Assembly: GCF_051958935.1 (NCBI RefSeq)
Contig: NZ_JBQCFP010000136.1
Span: 1-35,903, forward strand
Direction: 5' to 3'
Length of the DNA: 35,903 nucleotides
Source of the DNA: Dokdonella_A sp051958935
GTDB lineage: Bacteria; Pseudomonadota; Gammaproteobacteria; Xanthomonadales; Rhodanobacteraceae
A program made the position numbers and the translations under genes. The notes below the pieces were generated by a model. It did not search any database. It was not told the origin of the DNA and was given only the letters and a program-made list of their open reading frames with translations. Position 1 is the first letter of the stretch, and every line of letters begins with the position of its first letter. Below are positions 18,847 through 26,314 of the stretch, in pieces.

Positions 18847-19907
18847 GCCTGGTCCACCGCGATGTAGTCGGGATCCGTGCCGCCCACGGCGCGGATCTCC
18901 TCGAGATAATTGGAATTCATGACGAAGATACGCGGGTGTGGGCCGAGTTGCGCCATTGCGTCGGACGGCGCGTACACGGCGACGCCACTGCCCGCCATGA
19001 AACTCTGCTGCTTGGCGGGATTGATGTCGATGGCCAGAAGCGGCCGCACGCCGCGAGCGAGCAGGTGATGCGTGAACATAACGCCCTTCGCGGCAGCGCC
19101 CCACACCGCGCAAGGCCTGCCATCGCGCGCGAGCCCGGCGCACCGGTCGAGGCTGGCGAAGAAATCCGCCGGCAGCTTGGCAATGCGCGGCGGCGTCGGC
19201 ACGACGGCGGGGTCGCGCAGCGAGTCGAGCGCGGCCACCACATAGAGGTACTGCCCGCCGAACAGGTGACCCGCTTCCAGGATGGTGCCGAACAGGCGGG
19301 CGAAGTCGTCCTCGCGGAAATAGTTGACGTGCTCGTAGAACAGGTCGAACCACGCGCGGTGGCGCATGATCCAGTCGAAGCAGGGTACTTCGATGTAGAT
19401 GAGTCCACCCGCGTTCGCATCGCGGATGCGCTGCAGGAACGCCGCTGGCGCGGGCACGTGCTCCAGTACGTGGCGCATCACGATGGCCTCGCCGCGCACG
19501 CCGAGCGAGGGTCCGAACTCGCTGCGTATCACGCGATCGGAATCGCCCTCGTACGCCGGGTCGACACCGAACGCATCATGGCCGGCGGCAAGCATCGCCT
19601 CGAGGAACCGGCCTTTGCCGCAGCCGACTTCGAGGATGCGCCGGGAATCGAACTGTCGCCCGATGATCGCCAGCACGTCATCAATATGGGCGCGGAATAC
19701 CGCCGAATTACCCTGTTCGTTCTGGTAGCTGTCGTCGTAGGCGAGCAGTGCGCGGTCATAGGCGATATTGCGGACGAAGCCGCTGTCCGGGTCCTGCGCC
19801 AGCACGAGATCGCCGCGCGGGCAGGCACGTGCGGCAGCCGCGTCCGCGAATACCTTGTTCTGGTAGACGGGGATGTCCTCCAGTCGCGCCAGTTCGATCG
19901 CGCTCAT
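18843..19907 (-). CDS. SAM methyltransferase with C-terminal C-methyltransferase domain
   Basis: The 354-residue protein has a class I SAM domain (EVGCGKG at 93-99; 'MRHVLEHV' near 144). A C-terminal Rossmann-like Methyltransf_14-type domain follows (about 240-350) with 'VWGAAAKGVM' resembling the 'GYGAAAKGNT' of the upstream gene. It also has a 'YEHVNYF' motif, corresponding to the 'YHEHFSYF' of TylC3/NovU sugar C-methyltransferases. It lacks the N-terminal CxxC...CxxC zinc domain of those enzymes. It is a second, zinc-free relative in the same operon. It overlaps genes on both sides by 4 bases. Substrate unknown; a modified sugar is likely. Confidence 0.75.
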   Translation of the reverse strand: MSAIELARLEDIPVYQNKVFADAAAARACPRGDLVLAQDPDSGFVRNIAYDRALLAYDDSYQNEQGNSAVFRAHIDDVLAIIGRQFDSRRILEVGCGKGRFLEAMLAAGHDAFGVDPAYEGDSDRVIRSEFGPSLGVRGEAIVMRHVLEHVPAPAAFLQRIRDANAGGLIYIEVPCFDWIMRHRAWFDLFYEHVNYFREDDFARLFGTILEAGHLFGGQYLYVVAALDSLRDPAVVPTPPRIAKLPADFFASLDRCAGLARDGRPCAVWGAAAKGVMFTHHLLARGVRPLLAIDINPAKQQSFMAGSGVAVYAPSDAMAQLGPHPRIFVMNSNYLEEIRAVGGTDPDYIAVDQA

Positions 19908-20740
19908 GCCGCTCCCAGCAGTTCGTCGAGGTATCGCGTGCTGCCCCAGAACGCGAACGGTTCGTGATCAGGATACGGCAGCACGCCGGGCCGAAGCACC
20001 AGGCTGCGTCGGCTCTGGTCGAGCCACGTGCGCACCGTATCCAGCACGGTTGCGGGTCGGCCGCTGCAGATGTTGACCGTGCCGGGGTCGGCGTGCGCGG
20101 TGACGAGTCCGGCCATGGCGGTCGCGGCCGCTTCGATCGCGATGAAGTCGCGCACCTGGTCACCCGGAGAAAGATCGAAGCTCGTCGCGCCACGCGCCAG
20201 CGCGGACTGAAGCTGCGTCCACAGCGATGTCGCTGCCTGCCCGGGGCCGTACAAGTAGAAGAGTCGCAGCCAGGCCAGGCCGAACGGCGATTCGGTGCGC
20301 AGTTCCTCCAGCCGGCGGTGCAGCGCATGCTTCGCTTGCGCGTAGGCGACCACCGGCTCGGCAGCGCATGCCTCGCCGAGTTGGCCCGAGTGCATGCCGT
20401 ATTCGAGGCAAGTGCCGGCGACGGCGAGGCGCTGGAGGCCACCCCGCACGCAGGCTTCGAGAAAGGCGGCGTGCAGCGGCAGCTCACGTTCGAGGTGATG
20501 CGCGGACCGGTAGTTCGGCAGTCCGCCCCACGCGAGGTGCAAAAGCGCGTCAGGACGGCCGATGCGCGCGAAGGCATCCGCGCCCGCGTCCGCGACATCG
20601 AAGGCGATCGTCTGCACGCCGCCGTCGAGCGCCGGCTCCGCGCGGCGCGACAGCGCGATCACCTCGGCTCCGCGCGCGCGCAGTGCGCGCACTGCATGGC
20701 GGCCGACGAATCCGCTTGCTCCGGTAACGGCGATGCGCAT
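19904..20740 (-). CDS. NAD(P)-dependent sugar epimerase/reductase (extended SDR)
   Basis: The 278-residue extended short-chain dehydrogenase has the dinucleotide motif GASGFVG at 7-13 and the catalytic Tyr133 and Lys137 in YAQAK. In this operon it is the best candidate for the 4-ketoreductase that finishes a 4-keto-6-deoxy sugar after C-methylation. That role is inferred from its position between two C-methyltransferase-type genes. It starts 1 base after the upstream stop and overlaps the next gene by 4. Confidence 0.8.
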   Translation of the reverse strand: MRIAVTGASGFVGRHAVRALRARGAEVIALSRRAEPALDGGVQTIAFDVADAGADAFARIGRPDALLHLAWGGLPNYRSAHHLERELPLHAAFLEACVRGGLQRLAVAGTCLEYGMHSGQLGEACAAEPVVAYAQAKHALHRRLEELRTESPFGLAWLRLFYLYGPGQAATSLWTQLQSALARGATSFDLSPGDQVRDFIAIEAAATAMAGLVTAHADPGTVNICSGRPATVLDTVRTWLDQSRRSLVLRPGVLPYPDHEPFAFWGSTRYLDELLGAA

Positions 20741-20741
20741 G

Positions 20742-21980
20742 TCAGAACACGTCGAGGCGGGGCACGGCGACGGCGAATCGTCCGCCCCAATCGCGAATGT
20801 AGGCCAGCTGTTCCACGATCTCCGCGCGCAGGTTCCACGGCAGGATCAGGACGACGTCGGGTCTCGCCTCGAGCAACCGCGCTTCGGCGACCACCGGGAT
20901 GCGCGATCCGGGGAGATAGCGCCCCTGCTTGTGGGGCGACGCATCCACGACGAACGGCAGCAGGTCGCGCCGGACGCCGGCGTAGTTCAGCAAGGTGTTG
21001 CCCTTCGCCGCCGCGCCGTAGCCGGCAACCGCGCGGCTCGCCTGCCGCTGCTCGAGCAGGAAGCGCAGCAGGTCGTTCTTCACGCCCTCGGCTTCGTGCT
21101 GGAAGCGGCCGTACCAGGCCAAGTCGAGCATGCCGGCGGCGCGCTCCATCGAGAGGACGTCATGCAGGCGCGCCGACTCCGCGCGCGCCTCATCGGCGTG
21201 GCTCGCCCACAGCCGCAGGGATCCGCCATGGGTCGCCAGGCGCTCGACGTCGTGGACGCACAAGCCATGTGCCGCGAACACCGCGCGCGCCACGTGCAGC
21301 GAAAAGTACGAGAAATGTTCGTGGTAGACGGTGTCGAACTGTCGCTGCAAGACGAGTTCGAGCAGGTGCGGGAACTCCACCGAAGCAACCCCGCCCGGCG
21401 CGAGCACCGTTGCAATGCCGGCGACGAAATCGTTGAGGTCCGGCACATGGGCGAGCACGTTGTTCGCGACGACGAGGTCGGCCCGGCCGCGCTCGGCGAT
21501 GAATCCACGCGCGAAGCGTTCTCCGAAGAACGCCTCGATCGTGTCCACCCCCTTCGCGCGCGCTGCCTCGGCCGTGCCCGCGGTCGGTTCGCTACCGACG
21601 CACGGAATGCCTTTCGCCGCGACGTACTGCAGGAGGTAGCCATCGTTCGAGGCGATCTCGACGACGAGGTTCCTGCCGCCGAGATCGAGTTCGCGTGTGG
21701 CCTGTTCGACGAACGTGCGCGCATGCTCGAGCCACGAGCGCGAATACGACGAGAAGTAGACGTAGTCCGGCGCGAACAACCGTTCATGCGGCTGGATCTC
21801 GTCGATCTGCACGAGCAGGCAGCGCGGACAGGTGTGCAGCCGCAGCGGCAGGTACGATTCGGCAGCCGACAGCTGCGCCGGCGCGAGGAACGCATTCGAC
21901 GGCGGCGCGGTGCCGAGGTCGAGGAACAGCGTGTCCGGTGCGGACTCGTCGATCGAAGCGGCGCAGAACCGGCACTTCAT
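20742..21980 (-). CDS. NDP-hexose C-methyltransferase (NovU/TylC3 type)
   Basis: The 412-residue protein has the three-part layout of 4-keto-sugar C-3-methyltransferases. A zinc domain has Cys3, Cys6, Cys51 and Cys54. A SAM-binding domain carries 'VVEIASNDGYLL' (about residues 106-117), and a C-terminal Rossmann-like domain has 'GYGAAAKGNT'. The active-site motif YHEHFSYF, containing the catalytic Tyr/His, is intact. Members of this family (TcaB9, TylC3, NovU) add a methyl group at C-3 or C-5 of NDP-4-keto-6-deoxy sugars. With RfbF/RfbG beside it, the substrate is probably a CDP-4-keto-6-deoxyhexose. The start overlaps the preceding stop as ATGA. Confidence 0.88.
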   Translation of the reverse strand: MKCRFCAASIDESAPDTLFLDLGTAPPSNAFLAPAQLSAAESYLPLRLHTCPRCLLVQIDEIQPHERLFAPDYVYFSSYSRSWLEHARTFVEQATRELDLGGRNLVVEIASNDGYLLQYVAAKGIPCVGSEPTAGTAEAARAKGVDTIEAFFGERFARGFIAERGRADLVVANNVLAHVPDLNDFVAGIATVLAPGGVASVEFPHLLELVLQRQFDTVYHEHFSYFSLHVARAVFAAHGLCVHDVERLATHGGSLRLWASHADEARAESARLHDVLSMERAAGMLDLAWYGRFQHEAEGVKNDLLRFLLEQRQASRAVAGYGAAAKGNTLLNYAGVRRDLLPFVVDASPHKQGRYLPGSRIPVVAEARLLEARPDVVLILPWNLRAEIVEQLAYIRDWGGRFAVAVPRLDVF

Positions 21981-22531
21981 GCGTCGACTCCGCGGAAGGT
22001 GGTGGAATCCAGCAGCGGCGCCTCGCGGTCACGCGGCGAGAGCAGCGTCATCGGGAGTGGCCATTCGATTGCGACTGCCGGATCATCGGGCCGCAGCCGG
22101 CCTTCCGCTGCGGCATGCCACGCCCGTGTGTGCAGGTACAAGAGCTCCACCTCGTCGGTGAGCGCCTGGAAGCCGTGCGCGAAGCCTTCGGGTATGAACA
22201 CCTCGCGTTCCACGGCGGCATCGAGTTCGATGGCGTGCCAGCGCAGTAAGGTCGGCGATCCCGCGCGCAGGTCGACGGCGACGTCGAAGACGCGTCCACG
22301 CAGGCAACGGATGAGTTTGGCCTCGGCATGGGGTGCATGCTGGAAATGCATGCCGCGCACGGTGCCGCGGCGCAGTGTGCGGGACAGGTTCACCTGCACG
22401 AACCGGATGCCCGGCTTGAGCGCGGACAGTACTTCTTCGCATGCGACGCGCACGAATCGCCCCCGTTCATCCGCGACCGGCGACGTTTCGATCACGGCGA
22501 GCCCGGCGAGCGGCGTGTCGACGATGCGCAC
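21977..22531 (-). CDS. dTDP-4-dehydrorhamnose 3,5-epimerase-like protein (RfbC family)
   Basis: A 184-residue cupin epimerase. The RmlC catalytic residues are in place: His62 in RGMHFQ, Tyr132 in LLY and the Asp168 of SPRD. The C-terminal 'DDPAVAIEWPL' is typical of the family. In this operon it probably epimerises C-3 and/or C-5 of a CDP-4-keto-6-deoxyglucose rather than a dTDP sugar; this is inferred from rfbF and rfbG. Start is GTG at 22531, two bases after the rfbG stop. Confidence 0.85.
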   Translation of the reverse strand: MRIVDTPLAGLAVIETSPVADERGRFVRVACEEVLSALKPGIRFVQVNLSRTLRRGTVRGMHFQHAPHAEAKLIRCLRGRVFDVAVDLRAGSPTLLRWHAIELDAAVEREVFIPEGFAHGFQALTDEVELLYLHTRAWHAAAEGRLRPDDPAVAIEWPLPMTLLSPRDREAPLLDSTTFRGVDA

Positions 22532-22533
22532 GG

Positions 22534-23613
22534 TCAGGCCGCCCAGCCGAGGCCCGCGCCGCGCGCGGCGGCAATGTAGGCCTGGAGATCGCTGCGACTG
22601 TCGACCATGCCGCGCTCGTGGAAGTCGCGGTACCAATCGATCGTGCGTCGCACGCTGGTTTCGGCGTCCCAGACCGGCCGCCAGCCGAGACTGCGGCGGG
22701 CCTTGCCGCAGTCGAGCACGAGCAGCGGCGCTTCGCGCGGATGCGCGCCGCTGGTTGCCTCGACTTCGATGCCGGGCCAATGCGCCTGCATGCGCGCGAC
22801 CAGTTCGGCGACGGAGATCGTCGCGTCCTCGGCAGGTCCGAAGTTCCATGCGCCCTCCACGTCGTCGCCGGCGAGCAGCGCCTGGCCGAGTCGCAGGTAG
22901 CCGCTGAGCGGTTCGAGCACATGCTGCCAGGGTCGCACCGCGTCCGGATGGCGGATGCGCAGCGGCGCGTGTGCGGCGGCCGCGCGCACGAGGTCCGGGA
23001 CGAGCCGGTCCCCGGCCCAGTCGCCGCCGCCGATCACGTTGCCCGCGCGCGCGGTCGCGACGCCAACACCGGCCGATGCGAACCAACTGCCGCGGTAGCA
23101 ATCGGACACGAGCTCGGCGCACGCCTTCGACGCGCTGTACGGATCATGGCCGCCGAGCGGATGATCTTCGGCGTAGCCATCGCGGGGCGGTGGTTCGCGG
23201 TAGACCTTGTCGGTGGTCGCGTTGACGACTGCGCGCACCGAATCGCATGCGCGCAGCGCTTCGAACAGGTGCACCAGGCCAAGCACATTGACGTCGAACG
23301 TGGCGAGCGGCTGTTCGTATCCGCGGCGGACGAGTGGTTGCGCGGCGAGGTGGAATACCACGCTCGGGCGCGTCCGAGCGACGGCCTCACGCACGGCCGA
23401 GGCGTCGCGCAGGTCGACGAGATGTTCATCCAGATCGAGCGAGAGAAGGCGCGCGTGCGAAGGCGTCGTGTCGGGCGGCAGCGCGAGTCCGCAGACATCC
23501 GCGCCCATCTCGCGCAACCAGAGGCAGAGCCAGGAACCCTTGAAGCCGGTATGGCCGGTGACCAGTACGCGGGTGCCGGGCCAGACGCCGCCGAATAGCC
23601 GTCTCAGTTCCAT
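22534..23613 (-). CDS. rfbG: CDP-glucose 4,6-dehydratase
   Basis: RfbG converts CDP-glucose to CDP-4-keto-6-deoxyglucose, using bound NAD. The 359-residue product matches the family length. The nucleotide loop is GHTGFKG (20-26). The 'ATTDKVY' motif lies near 132-138 and the catalytic Tyr159 and Lys163 are in YSASK. The family-specific 'GHDPYSASKA' and 'RPWQHVLEPLSGYL' are both present. It overlaps rfbF by 10 bases. Confidence 0.95.
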   Translation of the reverse strand: MELRRLFGGVWPGTRVLVTGHTGFKGSWLCLWLREMGADVCGLALPPDTTPSHARLLSLDLDEHLVDLRDASAVREAVARTRPSVVFHLAAQPLVRRGYEQPLATFDVNVLGLVHLFEALRACDSVRAVVNATTDKVYREPPPRDGYAEDHPLGGHDPYSASKACAELVSDCYRGSWFASAGVGVATARAGNVIGGGDWAGDRLVPDLVRAAAAHAPLRIRHPDAVRPWQHVLEPLSGYLRLGQALLAGDDVEGAWNFGPAEDATISVAELVARMQAHWPGIEVEATSGAHPREAPLLVLDCGKARRSLGWRPVWDAETSVRRTIDWYRDFHERGMVDSRSDLQAYIAAARGAGLGWAA

Positions 23614-24374
23614 ACCTTCCACGGCGCCACGCCGCGCTGCCATAGATCCTCGAGCCGGATCTTGTCGCGCAGCGTGTCCATCGGTTGCCAGAAGCCGCGA
23701 TGCACGTAGGCGGAAAGCTGTCGTTCGCGCGCAAGGCGCTCGAGCGGCTCGCGCTCCCAGACGCAGTCGTCGTCTTCGACGAAGTCGAGCACGCCGCGCT
23801 CGAGTACGAAGAAGCCACCATTGATCCACGAACCGTCGCCGGAAGGTTTCTCCTCGAAGCGCGTGATGCGTTCTTCCTCGATATCGAGCGCGCCGAAGCG
23901 GCCCGGCGGCTGCACCGCGCAGATCGTCGCGAGCGTGCCTTTGGCACGATGGAACGCGATCGAAGCGGCGATGTCGACGTCGGCGAGGCCATCGCCGTAG
24001 GTGAAGCAGAACGGACCGTCGTCGAGGTAACCGGCGACGCGCCGCAGGCGTCCGCCGGTCTGGGTGTCGTGTCCGGTGTCCACGAGCGTGATGCGCCAGG
24101 GTTCGGCGTGTTTGTGGTGGACGTCCATGCTGTTGCTGCGCAAGTCGATCGTGACATCGGACATGTGCAGGAAATAGTTGGCGAAGTACTCCTTGATCAG
24201 GTAGCCCTTGTAGCCGAGGCAGATCACGAAATCCTGGATGCCATGGTGCGAATAGATCTTGAGGATGTGCCACAGCACGGGCATGCCGCCGATCTCGATC
24301 ATCGGCTTGGGCCGCACCGTCGTCTCCTCGCTGATGCGCGTGCCGAGTCCCCCGGCCAGAATGACTGCCTTCAT
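23604..24374 (-). CDS. rfbF: Glucose-1-phosphate cytidylyltransferase
   Basis: RfbF makes CDP-glucose from CTP and glucose-1-phosphate, the entry step to CDP-linked 6-deoxy sugars. The 256-residue product has the nucleotidyltransferase signature LAGGLGTRISEET near the N-terminus, 'RPKPMIEIGG', and the metal site in 'YGDGLADVD'. It is the first gene of the operon, with GGGAG six bases before the ATG and a strong promoter upstream. Confidence 0.96.
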   Translation of the reverse strand: MKAVILAGGLGTRISEETTVRPKPMIEIGGMPVLWHILKIYSHHGIQDFVICLGYKGYLIKEYFANYFLHMSDVTIDLRSNSMDVHHKHAEPWRITLVDTGHDTQTGGRLRRVAGYLDDGPFCFTYGDGLADVDIAASIAFHRAKGTLATICAVQPPGRFGALDIEEERITRFEEKPSGDGSWINGGFFVLERGVLDFVEDDDCVWEREPLERLARERQLSAYVHRGFWQPMDTLRDKIRLEDLWQRGVAPWKVWN

Positions 24375-24412
24375 GCCGACTCCCGGTGTGCGCGCGGCCG
24401 GCGTGCGTTCGA

Positions 24413-24433
24413 CGTGTGCCGCGGCCGCACACG
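24413..24433. promoter_or_regulatory. Dyad at the rfbF transcription start
   Basis: CGTGTGC (24413-24419) and GCACACG (24427-24433) form a 7-bp inverted repeat with a 7-base spacer. It abuts the -10 element and covers the expected start of transcription. It could be an operator or the first stem-loop of the mRNA leader. Confidence 0.4.
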
Positions 24434-24463
24434 ATTAGAGCCGTTGCGCTGAGAAGGTGTCAA
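24434..24463 (-). promoter_or_regulatory. Near-consensus sigma-70 promoter of the CDP-sugar operon
   Basis: On the minus strand, TTGACA (24463-24458) is a perfect -35. It is followed after 18 bases by TCTAAT (24439-24434), which has one mismatch to TATAAT. The -35 overlaps the stop codon of the upstream membrane-protein gene. A start near 24427 leaves a leader of about 50 bases before rfbF. Confidence 0.7.
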
Positions 24464-25365
24464 TTCAGGCGTGCGCGCCTTGCGCCACGCCATGCTTGTA
24501 GAATCGACCAGGCGGTGAGATCGGCGGCCAGCACGACCACGCGGAACCCTGCCGCCAGTACCGCGGCATCCGCAAGGCCGATGCTGTCAGCGAGGAACAG
24601 CGCGGCGACGCCCTCGAAGACTCCGAGCCCCTGTGGCGCGAAGAAGCTGACGAAACCGACCGCCCACGAGACGAGGTACACGCCCGCGATCGCGCCGAGC
24701 GGCTCGCCGCCGGCATCCGCGAAGGCGAGCCAGTAGAGCGCGAACGCCGCCGCGGCCATGCACCAGAAGGCGGCGGACGCGCCGGCTGCGCGGAGAAGGG
24801 CGCGCGGCGCGAGGTTCGCATGGCGGCGCAATGCGGCATGCCGCGAGAGTACGGTCGCGACGACGAGCAATGCCGCACCGGCGGCCACGGCGACGAGCGC
24901 CGCAGTGCGCGCGACGCCGGCGGCAAACAGCAGCACGCCGCCGAGGATGCCGGCGGTCGCCGGAGGCAGGATGTTCTCCGCCAGCACCATCGCCGCGAGT
25001 TCGGCGCGGCCGACGCCACGTCGTTGCAGGTCGACCACGCGCGACACCGTGTGCCAGATACCCCCGGGCAGGTAGCGCGCGGGAAGCCGGGAGACGTGGA
25101 TCGCGAGCAATTCGCGGTAGCGTATGTGCACGCCGAGATTGCCGAGCACGATGCGGCTGGTGACCGGCGCGAACGCATGCGACAACGCCCACAGGGCGAT
25201 TGCGGCGAGCAGCGTGAGTGGCTCGGCGCCCGCCAGCGTCGCGCCGATCGTGTCCCTTGCATGCCACGCGGCGAGTGCGAGGCATGCCAGCGCAGCGGGC
25301 CCGAATATCCAGCGGCCCGCCTCGATGCTCCGCCGCACGATGGCCCTCGCCGCAGGCGCGTCCAT
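24460..25365 (-). CDS. UPF0104 / LPG-synthase-TM family membrane protein
   Basis: A 301-residue polytopic membrane protein of the same family as the product of 11433-12344, but clearly diverged. The family motif appears as 'LPARYLPGGIWH' (about residues 90-101) and near the C-terminus as 'FAPQGLGVFE'. Such proteins often pair with polyprenol glycosyltransferases, and a GT2 lies 7 bases upstream. A role in translocating or presenting a lipid-linked sugar is plausible but not shown. The start at 25365 was chosen because it begins just after the GT2 stop. Confidence 0.78.
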   Translation of the reverse strand: MDAPAARAIVRRSIEAGRWIFGPAALACLALAAWHARDTIGATLAGAEPLTLLAAIALWALSHAFAPVTSRIVLGNLGVHIRYRELLAIHVSRLPARYLPGGIWHTVSRVVDLQRRGVGRAELAAMVLAENILPPATAGILGGVLLFAAGVARTAALVAVAAGAALLVVATVLSRHAALRRHANLAPRALLRAAGASAAFWCMAAAAFALYWLAFADAGGEPLGAIAGVYLVSWAVGFVSFFAPQGLGVFEGVAALFLADSIGLADAAVLAAGFRVVVLAADLTAWSILQAWRGARRARLN

Positions 25366-25372
25366 GCGCGGA

Positions 25373-26230
25373 TCAGGACCCGTGCATGCGCCGGCCGACG
25401 CGGTAGCGCAGCGGCAGCGCGCCGGCGAGTGCGACCAGGGCGGCGTAGCGGTCGGGCCGCGGCAGGTCGGCACGACGCAGCGTGGCGGCGAGCGCGAGCG
25501 GCAAGCCGAGCAGCGGGAAGCGGCGCCGCAGCGGCGTGCCGGCGATCCGGTTGGCGGCGGATGCGTAACGCGCAAGCTTCTGTTCGTAGGCGGTTTCGCT
25601 GCGGAACTCGCGGCGCGACCATAGCGGCCCCGGCGCATGCACGAAGTCTCCGCGCAGCGCGAGTTCGGCGAGTAGGACCAGGTCCGCGCCGACGCGCTCC
25701 TCCATTGGCGCACACGCGCGCAAGCTGGAACTGCGGATGAGGCCGTAGATCGGGTGCATGTTGCCCCAAAACACGTTCATCCAGCGCGCGACGGGCGCCA
25801 TCCCGCGGGTATCGGTCCAGCCCGAGGTGCGCGCGAGTGCCCCGCCTTCGGCATCGATCCAGCACGATTGCGCGAACGCGATGCTGGCGCCGTCATCGGC
25901 TCGCAGACGCGTCGCACAGGCCGACACCAGGTCATGGCTCCACAGGTCGTGTCCGGCGGCCCACATAAAGAATTCGCCGCGGGCCAGCTCGAACGCACGG
26001 CGGAAGTTCGCGATCGCGCCGATGTTGTGCGGGGATCGCTCGAGGCGCACGCGAGGATCCTCGCGTGCATGCCGTTCGCAGATCGACGGCGTGTCGTCGT
26101 CGGACGCGTTGTCGCAGACGATGATTTCGAGGTCCCGATGGTCCTGCGCGCGCAGCGCGGCGAGGCTCGCGTCGATGAACCGCGCCTCGTTGCGCACCGG
26201 CATGCCGATGCTCACCAGTGGAAGCGGCAT
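25373..26230 (-). CDS. Family 2 glycosyltransferase
   Basis: The 285-residue cytoplasmic GT2 has 'VSIGMPVRNEARFID' at the N-terminus, followed by 'IIVCDNASDDDT', the donor-binding region. An 'AGHDLWSHD' stretch stands where the DxD-type metal motif is expected. There are no long membrane segments, so it is more like a glycan-extending transferase than a polyprenol-phosphate synthase. The start at 26230 (MPLPLVSIG) fits the GT2 fold; a longer in-frame start at 26299 adds a non-conserved tail. Confidence 0.82.
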   Translation of the reverse strand: MPLPLVSIGMPVRNEARFIDASLAALRAQDHRDLEIIVCDNASDDDTPSICERHAREDPRVRLERSPHNIGAIANFRRAFELARGEFFMWAAGHDLWSHDLVSACATRLRADDGASIAFAQSCWIDAEGGALARTSGWTDTRGMAPVARWMNVFWGNMHPIYGLIRSSSLRACAPMEERVGADLVLLAELALRGDFVHAPGPLWSRREFRSETAYEQKLARYASAANRIAGTPLRRRFPLLGLPLALAATLRRADLPRPDRYAALVALAGALPLRYRVGRRMHGS

Positions 26231-26314
26231 TCGGTCGGGCAATGGTCGATCCGTCGTTCGGGCGTGGGGAGTGTACGCAGGCGGCCAGAAACCGCGCAAT
26301 CGCGCGATGCGTGC

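Noticed and set aside
21977..22531. Replacement of a conserved Tyr by Trp in the RfbC-like epimerase (TRAW instead of TNYY)
   Set aside because: The catalytic His62, Tyr132 and Asp168 are all in place; the changed residue is not the proton donor.
18055..24374. Pathway to a 2,6-dideoxy sugar such as mycarose
   Set aside because: C-methyltransferase and epimerase would fit, but no 2,3-dehydratase or PLP-dependent C-3 dehydrase (AscC/E1 type) is present, so deoxygenation at C-2 or C-3 is not supported.
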